Assembly: GCF_011392115.1 (NCBI RefSeq)
Contig: NZ_JAAJBT010000004.1
Coordinates: 1 to 64,000 of the forward strand
DNA length: 64,000 bases
Source: Flavobacterium difficile
GTDB taxonomy: Bacteria > Bacteroidota > Bacteroidia > Flavobacteriales > Flavobacteriaceae
Direction of reading: 5' to 3'
Part shown: positions 1 to 7,098 of the stretch, one piece after another
How positions within the stretch are numbered: the first letter of the stretch is position 1
How the letters are laid out: every line of letters begins with the position of its first letter
Made by a program: the position numbers and the translations under genes
Notes under the pieces: model-generated
The model's input: only the letters and a program-made list of their open reading frames with translations
What the model was told of the DNA's origin: nothing
The model's database searches: none

Positions 1-3
1 CAT

Positions 4-34
4 AAAAAAAACTCCTTAATTTCTTAAGGAGTTT
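4..34 (-). terminator. Rho-independent terminator, copy 1
   Basis: On the minus strand a 10-bp stem (arms AACTCCTTAA/TTAAGGAGTT) with a 4-nt loop is followed by a run of T. It is nearly identical to the hairpin at 149-180 and sits at the same distance downstream of the decayed tRNA copy, so it was evidently duplicated together with the tRNA. Confidence 0.75.
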
Positions 35-39
35 GATAT

Positions 40-138
40 TGGTGGGCGATAGCTAGTCCCGATTCCTCGGAAAGGGGTTCGAACCCCCGACCCTCCCGAT
101 TGCATCGGGATGCTTTGAACCAGCTAAGCAAATCTTTT
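40..138 (-). pseudogene. tRNA-Val-like pseudogene (decayed tandem copy)
   Basis: The copy retains a 3' CCA end, the acceptor 3' half (rc of 44-50), an intact T-arm, an anticodon arm and a D-arm (GCTT..AAGC) matching the tRNA-Val gene at 186-263. However, 21 nt (51-71) are inserted between the T-arm and the acceptor 3' half. The 5' acceptor strand reads AAAAGAT and can no longer pair with ATCGCCC beyond three bases. The anticodon loop would read GCA (Cys) rather than UAC. The flanking terminator is duplicated as well. A mature cloverleaf cannot form, so I call it a pseudogene. Confidence 0.7.
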
Positions 139-148
139 AAAATTAGGC

Positions 149-180
149 AAAAAAAAACTCCTTAATTTCTTAAGGAGTTT
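149..180 (-). terminator. Rho-independent terminator of tRNA-Val
   Basis: A minus-strand hairpin (AACTCCTTAA, 4-nt loop, TTAAGGAGTT) is followed by seven or more T residues. It lies six bases beyond the CCA end of the tRNA-Val gene. Confidence 0.85.
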
Positions 181-185
181 CATAT

Positions 186-263
186 TGGTGGGCGATGAGG
201 GGTTCGAACCCCCGACCCCCTCGGTGTAAACGAGGTGCTCTGAACCAGCTGAGCTAATCGCCC
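186..263 (-). tRNA. tRNA-Val (anticodon UAC)
   Basis: Read on the minus strand, the acceptor stem GGGCGAT pairs with ATCGCCC, followed by discriminator A and an encoded CCA. The D-stem is GCTC/GAGC, the anticodon stem CCTCG/CGAGG with loop TTTACAC gives anticodon TAC (valine, GUA codons), and the T-loop is TTCGAAC. All arms pair. A terminator follows immediately at 149-180. Confidence 0.96.
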
Positions 264-341
264 CAATAAATGCGCTACTTCCGTATTGCGAGTGCAAATA
301 TACACTCAATTTTTATATTTCCAAGTAAAAATAAAAAATAA

Positions 342-728
342 TTAATTAAATTTTATTTCCTCTAAAATTACTTGGTTGGTTTCGTTAATTATTGTCATTG
401 TAACTTTTTTGTTATCAGATAATTGAGATTCAATAACGTATTTTTTGCCGTTTTTATAAGGAATGTTACTTTTTTCAAAATCTACATCTCCATTAGAAAG
501 TGCAATGTCAATTTCTTTCATTGTTGTCGTTTTTTTGGCAAAAATACTATCCACATTAGCTGAAGTTTTGAAAGGTTTACTTCTAATATCCTTAATTACT
601 CTGCAATTTGGAAAATAACAAAAGGTTACGCCTTTAGAGGTTGCTTTTGCAGATAAAAATTCACCAACAAAATAAAATCCTATCAATAATCCAAATAAAT
701 AAAAAGCTAACCTGTATCGTAATGACAT
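342..728 (-). CDS. DUF4258-like conserved flavobacterial protein
   Basis: A 128-residue protein with one N-terminal membrane segment (about residues 6-22), then a small soluble domain containing CYFPNCRVIKDIRSKPF and a later GDVDF motif. This pattern is familiar from DUF4258-type proteins of Flavobacteriaceae, whose function is unknown. The frame opens upstream at a TTG (752), but the ATG at 728 begins directly before the hydrophobic stretch and is the better start. It probably faces the periplasm from an inner-membrane anchor. The family assignment is from memory of the pattern only. Confidence 0.7.
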   Translation of the reverse strand: MSLRYRLAFYLFGLLIGFYFVGEFLSAKATSKGVTFCYFPNCRVIKDIRSKPFKTSANVDSIFAKKTTTMKEIDIALSNGDVDFEKSNIPYKNGKKYVIESQLSDNKKVTMTIINETNQVILEEIKFN

Positions 729-892
729 ATTGTAATAAATTAATTTTGGCAAAGATAAAAAAAGTTATAGGTTGGAAGTTAGAACTTTGCTTTTTTTTCT
801 CTTTTTTAATGTATAAACATTAATGCTAAAATAAATTCATTTTTTTTGAAAAATAAAATCTTAACATAATTCTTTTAAAATGTTATTTTTAC

Positions 893-900
893 TACTTTTG
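893..900 (+). promoter_or_regulatory. -7 promoter box TACTTTTG
   Basis: Exact match to the Bacteroidota consensus TAnnTTTG, 24 nt before the ATG of the E1 dehydrogenase gene. No clear TTG -33 element is seen at 17 nt spacing. Confidence 0.6.
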
Positions 901-923
901 AGCAAAATTTTACACCAGCAATT

Positions 924-2900
924 ATGATTTTTGAAAGACAGAATTTAACCAACGAGGAATTAATTTATTTATATAAAAAATTAGTAAAACCAAGACTTAT
1001 TGAAGAAAAAATGCTTATCCTTTTGCGTCAAGGAAAAGTTTCAAAATGGTTTTCAGGTATAGGTCAAGAAGCAATTTCTGTTGGAATAACATGTGCTTTG
1101 GATAAAGACGAATACATTTTACCTATGCACCGTAATTTGGGTGTATTTACTTCTCGTGAAATTCCCTTAAATCGATTATTTTCTCAATGGCAAGGTAAAG
1201 CAACTGGTTTTACAAAAGGTCGCGATAGAAGTTTTCACTTTGGCACACAAGAATATAAAATTATTGGTATGATTTCGCACTTGGGACCCCAATTAGGTGT
1301 CGCTGATGGAATCGCATTAGCTAATAAATTAAAACAAAACGGAAAAATAACTGCTGTTTTTACGGGTGAAGGCGCAACTTCCGAAGGAGATTTTCACGAA
1401 GCGTTAAATATTGCTTCTGTATGGGATTTACCGGTTTTATTTGTAATTGAAAACAATGGTTACGGACTCTCAACTCCAACAAACGAACAATATCGTTGTG
1501 AAAATTTAGCAGATAAAGGTGTAGGTTACGGAATGGAAAGTCATATTATCGATGGAAATAATATTTTGGAAGTTTATACCAAAATTACGGCATTAAAAGC
1601 TTCGATGGTAGCAAATCCACGTCCTGTATTATTAGAATTTAAAACATTCAGAATGCGTGGACATGAAGAGGCGAGTGGTACAAAGTATGTTCCTCAAGAA
1701 TTAATGGACATGTGGGCTGAAAAAGACCCTATTGAAAATTTCAGAAAATATTTAAAACTTACAGATGTATTATCTGAAGAAGTAGACGAACAAATTCGTA
1801 CAGAAATTAAAGCAGAAATCGACGAACATTGGGCAATAACTCAAGCTGCTCCAGAAGTAGTTGCAGATTTAGCTGAGGAATTGAATGATGTTTACATGCC
1901 TTATCAATATGAAGAATTTAAACCTTCTGATACTAAAGAAAATATCAGAGTGGTTGATGCCATTTCTCAAGCTTTAAAACAATCTATGGAACGTCATGAT
2001 AACTTGGTTATTATGGGGCAAGATATCGCAGAATATGGAGGAGCATTTAAAATTACAGAAGGTTTCGTAGATGCTTTTGGAAAAGAAAGAGTAAGAAATA
2101 CGCCAATTTGCGAAAGTGCAGTAGTTTCAACAGGCATGGGATTGTCAATAAACGGACATAAAGCTATTGTTGAAATGCAATTTGCTGATTTCGTTTCAAC
2201 GGGTTTCAATCCAATTGTGAATTTATTAGCCAAACAACATTACCGTTGGAATGAAAAAGCTGATGTCGTAGTACGTATGCCATGTGGTGGTGGAACGCAA
2301 GCAGGACCTTTTCACTCTCAAACAAATGAAGCTTGGTTTACCAAAACACCAGGTTTAAAAGTGGTTTATCCTGCTTTTCCTTATGATGTAAAAGGTTTGT
2401 TAAATACCGCGATTAATGATCCTAATCCAGTTATGTTTTTCGAACATAAACAATTGTATAGAAGCGTGTATCAAGATGTACCAACGGATTATTACACTAT
2501 TCCTTTTGGAAAAGCCTCTTTGATAAAAGAAGGAAATGATGTAACTATTATTTCTTTCGGAGCTGGAGTACATTGGGCTCTGGAAACATTAGCCAAGAAT
2601 TCTGAAATCTCAGCTGATTTATTAGATTTAAGAACCTTACAACCATTAGATACTGAATCAATTTTTGCCTCAGTTCAAAAAACTGGGAAATGTATCATTC
2701 TACAAGAAGATACTTTATTTGGTGGTGTGGCGAGTGATATTTCAGCATTAATTATGGAAAATTGTTTTCAATACTTAGACGCTCCTGTAAAAAGAGTAGG
2801 TAGTTTAGAATCACCAATTCCGTTTGTAAAAGCTATTGAAGATCAATATTTACCAAAAGCTCGTTTTGAAACTGCATTAAAAGAGCTAATGGAATATTAG
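924..2900 (+). CDS. Fused 2-oxo acid dehydrogenase E1 (alpha/beta)
   Basis: A 658-residue thiamine-diphosphate enzyme in which E1 alpha (about 1-325) and E1 beta (about 335-658) form one chain. The alpha half shows the ThDP pocket as GEGATSEGDF followed about 25 residues later by NN, and the RMRGHEEAS segment. The beta half shows MGQDIAEYGGAFK and the PCGGG/GPFHSQ region. It decarboxylates a 2-oxo acid and passes the acyl group to a lipoyl E2, which is not encoded nearby. Fused E1 proteins of this type in Bacteroidota are usually assigned to the branched-chain 2-oxo acid complex, but the substrate cannot be read from sequence. Single-gene unit with its own promoter and terminator. It could supply propionyl-/branched acyl-CoA metabolism linked to the next island. 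Confidence 0.93.
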   Translation: MIFERQNLTNEELIYLYKKLVKPRLIEEKMLILLRQGKVSKWFSGIGQEAISVGITCALDKDEYILPMHRNLGVFTSREIPLNRLFSQWQGKATGFTKGRDRSFHFGTQEYKIIGMISHLGPQLGVADGIALANKLKQNGKITAVFTGEGATSEGDFHEALNIASVWDLPVLFVIENNGYGLSTPTNEQYRCENLADKGVGYGMESHIIDGNNILEVYTKITALKASMVANPRPVLLEFKTFRMRGHEEASGTKYVPQELMDMWAEKDPIENFRKYLKLTDVLSEEVDEQIRTEIKAEIDEHWAITQAAPEVVADLAEELNDVYMPYQYEEFKPSDTKENIRVVDAISQALKQSMERHDNLVIMGQDIAEYGGAFKITEGFVDAFGKERVRNTPICESAVVSTGMGLSINGHKAIVEMQFADFVSTGFNPIVNLLAKQHYRWNEKADVVVRMPCGGGTQAGPFHSQTNEAWFTKTPGLKVVYPAFPYDVKGLLNTAINDPNPVMFFEHKQLYRSVYQDVPTDYYTIPFGKASLIKEGNDVTIISFGAGVHWALETLAKNSEISADLLDLRTLQPLDTESIFASVQKTGKCIILQEDTLFGGVASDISALIMENCFQYLDAPVKRVGSLESPIPFVKAIEDQYLPKARFETALKELMEY

Positions 2901-2923
2901 TCTACAACGAATGATAAATTTCT

Positions 2924-2949
2924 AAAAGCGCACTGGTTGCGCTTTTTTT
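2924..2949 (+). terminator. Rho-independent terminator after E1 gene
   Basis: Stem AAAAGCGCA/TGCGCTTTT with a 5-nt loop and a seven-T tail, 24 nt after the stop codon. Confidence 0.9.
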
Positions 2950-3030
2950 ATGCTTTATATAAATAAACTTCAGTATTTTTACGAGTTATTAAAAAAAATA
3001 TTTAAATTTTTATGAATTCTATTTTTATTA

Positions 3031-3048
3031 TTTTGCTAAATTAGTATA
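3031..3048 (-). promoter_or_regulatory. Inverted copy of the acs/prpE motif over regulator promoter
   Basis: The reverse complement reads TATACTAATTTAGCAAAA, 16 of 18 identical to the motif in front of prpE (10198) and acs (12191). Its end overlaps a -7-like box TATATTTA (3045-3052) in front of the zinc-ribbon/HTH gene at 3069. The position over the promoter suggests a repressor-type site, possibly autoregulation. Confidence 0.5.
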
Positions 3049-3068
3049 TTTATGCAAAATTTATATAT

Positions 3069-3488
3069 ATGGAAATTTTAGCCTGTCCAAAATGTCAAAA
3101 TAATCAGATTGTAAAGAGTGGAATTGTCAAAAACAGACAAAGATATTTATGTAAATCTTGTAATTATTTCTTCAGTGTCAATAAACTAGGAAAAAAAATA
3201 GACGATTATTATGTAACAAAAGCACTTCAATTATACTTGGAAGGACTTAGTTTTAGAGAGATTGAACGAATAATTGGGGTGTCTCACGTTTCCATTAGCA
3301 ATTGGGTAAAAGAATTTAAAATAAAAAAACCTGAAAATTCTAATTATCATCCGACATATAAAATTTTTAATCATCTCGAATTGGTAGAATTTCTTAAAAA
3401 TAAAGATATTTTATCAGGAGCAGGAATGATCATCACTGAATTAGGAGATAAATTTATGTTAATAAAATGGGAACGTTTTAAAGATTAA
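3069..3488 (+). CDS. InsA-like zinc-ribbon/HTH DNA-binding protein
   Basis: A 139-residue protein. Residues 1-35 form a zinc ribbon with C6-x2-C9 and C28-x2-C31. Residues about 58-83 form a helix-turn-helix (GLSFREIERIIGVSHVSISN) of the kind found at the N-terminus of IS1/IS1595-family InsA proteins. The last 55 residues match nothing I know. There is no DDE transposase frame next to it, no terminal inverted repeats and no target duplication, so it appears to be a domesticated DNA-binding protein. It stands first in the carboxylate-uptake island, 95 nt before the porin gene, and its promoter overlaps a near-copy of the motif found upstream of prpE and acs. I infer a regulator of this island. 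Databases may label it 'transposase'. Confidence 0.8.
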   Translation: MEILACPKCQNNQIVKSGIVKNRQRYLCKSCNYFFSVNKLGKKIDDYYVTKALQLYLEGLSFREIERIIGVSHVSISNWVKEFKIKKPENSNYHPTYKIFNHLELVEFLKNKDILSGAGMIITELGDKFMLIKWERFKD

Positions 3489-3489
3489 C

Positions 3490-3507
3490 TATACTACTTT
3501 ACAAATA
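3490..3507 (+). promoter_or_regulatory. Degenerate copy of the acs/prpE motif before porin gene
   Basis: TATACTACTTTACAAATA matches the 18-nt acs/prpE motif at 13 of 18 positions and lies about 50 nt upstream of a TTTG-containing -7-like element (3542-3549). In such an AT-rich region chance similarity is possible. Confidence 0.25.
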
Positions 3508-3583
3508 TATATATCAAAATTTTTTTCACTTATTTTTTTTTAGAATTTGGCTGCACTAATCAAATACTAAAAACAAATTTATT

Positions 3584-4960
3584 ATGAGAAAAATAGTAAG
3601 TATTACTGCTTTCTTCTTTTCAGTTTTGTCCTTTTCACAAGGCTCTTTAGATTATGGAGGCGGAATGAAATTTAATTTAAATCCAGAAGGTACAAAGTAC
3701 ATGAGATTTATCACTTGGAACCAAGTCTGGCTTCGTTCAACAGAATTAAATCCTGGGACAGTTATTGGAGAAGAATCCTTATCAAGATTTGAAGATGCTG
3801 GTTTACGACGTTTGCGTGTTTTAGCGTATGCACAAATTACACCACGTTACATGATTGTTACACACATTGGTATTAATAACCAAACTTTTATTAATGGTGG
3901 TGCTTCAGGAGCTGCAGGAACTGGCGGTTATGGTGCAGGGAAAAAACCAGGTCTATTTTTTCATGATGCTTGGAATGAATATGCTTTAGTTTTACCTAAA
4001 GATTCAAAATCTTTTAGTTTATCTGTAGGAGGTGGATTGCATTATTACATGGGTTTATCAAGAATGACAATGTCTTCTACTTTAAATTACATGACAGTTG
4101 ATGCACCTATTTTCAATTGGCCACTAATTGAAAATTCTGATCAATTCGCCAGACAAATCGGAATTTTTGCCAAAGGTAAATATGATAAAATCGAATACCG
4201 TTTTAGTTTAAACAAGCCTTTTTCAACCAATCAAGTTCCAGTGGATGTCACAAACCCTGATTTGGCAAGAGCTGTAGATAATAATAATGTTTCGCAATGG
4301 TCTAAAGCAGGGTATGTTGAATATCAGTTTTTAGATAAAGAATCAAATTTTCTTCCCTATAAAGTAGGAAGTTACTTAGGCACGAAAAAAATGTTCAATT
4401 TAGGTGCTGGTTTTTATAATGCTCCAAAATCAACTTTAACCTCAGTTAATGGTGTGAAAGAAGAACATGGAATTAATTTATTTGCTGCAGATGCATTTTT
4501 AGACATGCCAATCGGCGCTAAAGAAAAGAAAATGGCGGTAACCGCATATAGTGTTTACTATAATTATGATTTTGGTCCGAATTATTTAAGAAATTTAGGA
4601 ATTATGAATGAAGGAATTCCAGATCCTACTTTTACAGGTACAACAGCTTTGGCTGGTGCTGGAAATTTACAACCTATGATCGGTACAGGATCTATTTGGT
4701 ATACACAAGCTGGCGTACTTTTACCAAACAAAAACGAAAAGCCTAAATTAAGAATTCAACCTTTCACAGCTTATACTTACAAAAATTTTGAAGCACTTAA
4801 AAAAGCTAGTAATCAATTTGATATCGGTGCGAATTTCTTCTTAGATGGTCATCATGCAAAAATTACAACGCAATATTCTACACGTCCTAATTACAGTGCT
4901 GTAGATAGAATTGAAAATAGCAAAGGAGAATTTATTTTACAATTACAAATCTATTTATAA
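3584..4960 (+). CDS. Outer-membrane porin of carboxylate island
   Basis: A 458-residue protein with a signal peptide ending near SFSQG (about residue 19), followed by alternating polar/hydrophobic beta-strand segments with many Tyr/Phe girdle residues, and a C-terminus ending FILQLQIYL as in beta-barrel strands. It resembles 'porin' proteins of flavobacteria. It lies 17 nt before the MHS permease gene, so the two are almost certainly co-transcribed. Together they would pass the same small substrate across outer and inner membranes. The substrate is inferred (acetate/propionate or another small carboxylate) from the downstream acyl-CoA synthetases. Confidence 0.82.
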   Translation: MRKIVSITAFFFSVLSFSQGSLDYGGGMKFNLNPEGTKYMRFITWNQVWLRSTELNPGTVIGEESLSRFEDAGLRRLRVLAYAQITPRYMIVTHIGINNQTFINGGASGAAGTGGYGAGKKPGLFFHDAWNEYALVLPKDSKSFSLSVGGGLHYYMGLSRMTMSSTLNYMTVDAPIFNWPLIENSDQFARQIGIFAKGKYDKIEYRFSLNKPFSTNQVPVDVTNPDLARAVDNNNVSQWSKAGYVEYQFLDKESNFLPYKVGSYLGTKKMFNLGAGFYNAPKSTLTSVNGVKEEHGINLFAADAFLDMPIGAKEKKMAVTAYSVYYNYDFGPNYLRNLGIMNEGIPDPTFTGTTALAGAGNLQPMIGTGSIWYTQAGVLLPNKNEKPKLRIQPFTAYTYKNFEALKKASNQFDIGANFFLDGHHAKITTQYSTRPNYSAVDRIENSKGEFILQLQIYL

Positions 4961-4977
4961 TCAACAAATTAATAATT

Positions 4978-6516
4978 ATGAGCGATAAAAAAACAACTGG
5001 AATTTGGAAAGTAATTTCCGCTTCCTCAATGGGAACGATGATTGAATGGTATGATTTCTATATTTTTGGAAGTTTAGCGGTAGTATTATCTACAAAATTC
5101 TTTCCGTCTGATAATCCAACGGCTGCATTCTTATCTACTTTAGCCACTTTTGCTGCTGGTTTCGTAGTACGTCCGTTCGGAGCTTTATTCTTCGGAAGAT
5201 TAGGCGATTTAATCGGAAGAAAGTATACATTCATGGTTACGTTAATGTTAATGGGTGGTGCTACATTTGTAATTGGGTGTATTCCAAGTTTTGAAACTAT
5301 TGGTTATGCAGCACCAATATTAGTCTTAATTTTAAGATTATTACAAGGTTTGGCCTTGGGAGGAGAATATGGTGGAGCAGCGACTTATGTAGCAGAACAT
5401 GCACCAGCCGGTGAAAAAGGGTATTGGACATCTTGGATTCAAACAACAGCTACTGTTGGTCTATTCATTTCATTAATGGTAATTCTAATTACAAAAAGTG
5501 CACTTTCTAAAGAAGCATTTGACGATTGGGGTTGGAGAGTACCGTTTTGGGTTTCCATTTTAATGGTATTCGTATCGTATTTAATTCGTAAAAACATGCA
5601 CGAATCGCCAGCTTTTGCTAAAACTAAAGCGGAAGGAAAAACATCAACTAATCCTTTAAAAGAAAGTTTCGGAAACAAATACAACTTAAAATTTGTACTT
5701 CTGGCTTTATTCGGAGCTACAATGGGGCAAGGTGTGGTTTGGTATACGGGTCAATTTTATGCAATGAATTTCTTAAAAACAGTTCAGTGTATCGACTCGT
5801 CTCAAGTAGATATGTTATTAGGAATCGCATTAATTTTAGGAACGCCATTTTTCGTGTTTTTCGGTTGGTTGAGTGATAAAGTAGGTCGAAAATACATCAT
5901 GATGGGTGGAATGTTAATTGCGATTTTGTTATACAGACCAATTTATAAGCAAATGTATGAAACCACAGATTTAACTCTAAAATCTGAAATTGTAGCCAAT
6001 ACAAAAGTAGTTCCATCGATGAAAGAAGTTGATGCTACTAAAATGGATTCAATTTATACTACAACTAAAATGTATACAGATGGAACTGCGGTAGAAGAAA
6101 TTCAAACGAAACATTTCGAAGCAGGAAAATTAATGGTGGATGAAAAAGGTAAAGAGAAAATTGAAACTAAAATTACCAAAACAATCAATAGTAGCGATAA
6201 ATGGATGCTGGTTTTCTTAGTATTTATTCAAGTAATATTTGTTACGATGGTATACGGACCAATTGCTGCTTTCCTTGTTGAAATGTTCCCAGTGAAAATT
6301 CGTTATACTTCGATGTCGTTACCTTATCATGTTGGAAATGGAATTTTCGGTGGCTTGCTACCAGCTATTTCTACGTATTTCGTAACTTCCGCAAAAGATG
6401 GTGGTAATCCTGAATTTTATTTAGAAGGGTTATGGTATCCAATTGGAATTGCAGCAGTTTGTTTCGTTATTGGAATGATTTACATTGATAGAAAAATTAA
6501 TACACTTCACGACTAA
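4978..6516 (+). CDS. MFS metabolite:H+ symporter (MHS family)
   Basis: A 512-residue inner-membrane permease of the ProP/KgtP/ShiA type. It starts with the typical SSMGTMIEWYDFYIFG segment in TM1, has the loop 2-3 motif GRLGDLIGRKYT, the FVVRPFGALFFG segment, LRLLQGLALGGEYGGAATYVAEH in TM4, and the second-half copy GWLSDKVGRKY. Usual length is 430-450. The surplus is a hydrophilic insertion of about 75 residues (roughly 325-400, rich in Lys, Glu and Thr) between TM9 and TM10, predicted periplasmic. It is followed 11 nt later by a small membrane protein gene. Substrate inferred to be a carboxylate. Confidence 0.9.
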   Translation: MSDKKTTGIWKVISASSMGTMIEWYDFYIFGSLAVVLSTKFFPSDNPTAAFLSTLATFAAGFVVRPFGALFFGRLGDLIGRKYTFMVTLMLMGGATFVIGCIPSFETIGYAAPILVLILRLLQGLALGGEYGGAATYVAEHAPAGEKGYWTSWIQTTATVGLFISLMVILITKSALSKEAFDDWGWRVPFWVSILMVFVSYLIRKNMHESPAFAKTKAEGKTSTNPLKESFGNKYNLKFVLLALFGATMGQGVVWYTGQFYAMNFLKTVQCIDSSQVDMLLGIALILGTPFFVFFGWLSDKVGRKYIMMGGMLIAILLYRPIYKQMYETTDLTLKSEIVANTKVVPSMKEVDATKMDSIYTTTKMYTDGTAVEEIQTKHFEAGKLMVDEKGKEKIETKITKTINSSDKWMLVFLVFIQVIFVTMVYGPIAAFLVEMFPVKIRYTSMSLPYHVGNGIFGGLLPAISTYFVTSAKDGGNPEFYLEGLWYPIGIAAVCFVIGMIYIDRKINTLHD

Positions 6517-6527
6517 AATTTAAAAGT

Positions 6528-6743
6528 ATGAACGCAATAAAAAAATATTTAGGTATCGTTTGGATGGCTTTAGCCGCAGCAGTTGCCTATTATAGTTATG
6601 AAATTTTCGGTGGAAAATTCGCAACAGGAAAACAAGATGATTTGGTTTTTGCAATTATTATCTTCTTTGTTTTATTACCCTTAATTGTTTCCGGATTAGC
6701 TATTTTCGGATGGTATTCTTTTAAAAATGAATATGACGATTAG
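6528..6743 (+). CDS. Small two-TM protein paired with MHS permease (DUF6814-like)
   Basis: A 71-residue protein with two hydrophobic helices (about 7-26 and 40-63) joined by a short loop containing GKQDDLVF, and an acidic C-terminus (EYDD). It follows the permease gene by 11 nt and precedes a terminator, closing the porin-permease operon. The pattern resembles DUF6814 proteins of Bacteroidota, function unknown. By position it may be an accessory subunit of the transporter, as YjcH is for the acetate permease ActP in enterobacteria, although no homology to YjcH is claimed. Confidence 0.75.
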   Translation: MNAIKKYLGIVWMALAAAVAYYSYEIFGGKFATGKQDDLVFAIIIFFVLLPLIVSGLAIFGWYSFKNEYDD

Positions 6744-6766
6744 TTAAGTTAATTTATTTTGTTAGA

Positions 6767-6796
6767 AAAAAGCTCTTATTTATGATAAGGGCTTTT
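6767..6796 (+). terminator. Rho-independent terminator
   Basis: Stem AAAAGCTCTTA/TAAGGGCTTTT (one U:G pair) with an 8-nt loop and a short T-rich tail, 24 nt after the small membrane protein gene. It separates the transport operon from the sensor-kinase operon. Confidence 0.75.
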
Positions 6797-6903
6797 ATCA
6801 ATTTAAAATGGTTGCATTTTAAAAACTTTCTGTAAATTAGTAAAATAATTTTTAATCTAAAAAAACAATAACTTCTTGCCCGAGCGGTTTTCTGGCTAAA
6901 CCT

Positions 6904-7098
6904 ATGAAAAAAAGACACCAACAAAAATTAGTAATTATTTCAATAGTAGTTCTTATCTGCTTAAATATGCCGATTGTATTGCTTTTTGATTCTTCTAAAA
7001 ATATTTTTGGCTTTCCTAGTAGTTATGTTTTTATTTTTTCCACTTGGCTGGCTTCTATTTTAGTTTCTTTATATATCATGATTCGATACCATGAATAG
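6904..7098 (+). CDS. Small membrane protein upstream of symporter-kinase
   Basis: A 64-residue protein with two membrane helices (about 9-28 and 39-60) and the pattern MPIVLLFDSS...FGFPSSY...W, like the DUF3311-type subunits often encoded directly before sodium:solute symporters. Its last codons overlap the start of the symporter-kinase gene by 8 nt, so translation is probably coupled. Likely a partner of the symporter-like sensor domain. The exact family is uncertain. Confidence 0.72.
   Translation: MKKRHQQKLVIISIVVLICLNMPIVLLFDSSKNIFGFPSSYVFIFSTWLASILVSLYIMIRYHE

Noticed and set aside
3069..3488. Insertion sequence of the IS1 family
   Set aside because: Only the InsA-like DNA-binding half exists. 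No DDE transposase frame, terminal inverted repeats or target duplication is present around it.
6872..6900. tRNA-like segment (GCCCGAGCGG followed by GGC) before the small membrane gene
   Set aside because: It resembles a Leu/Ser tRNA D-arm, but no anticodon arm, T-arm or acceptor stem follows.
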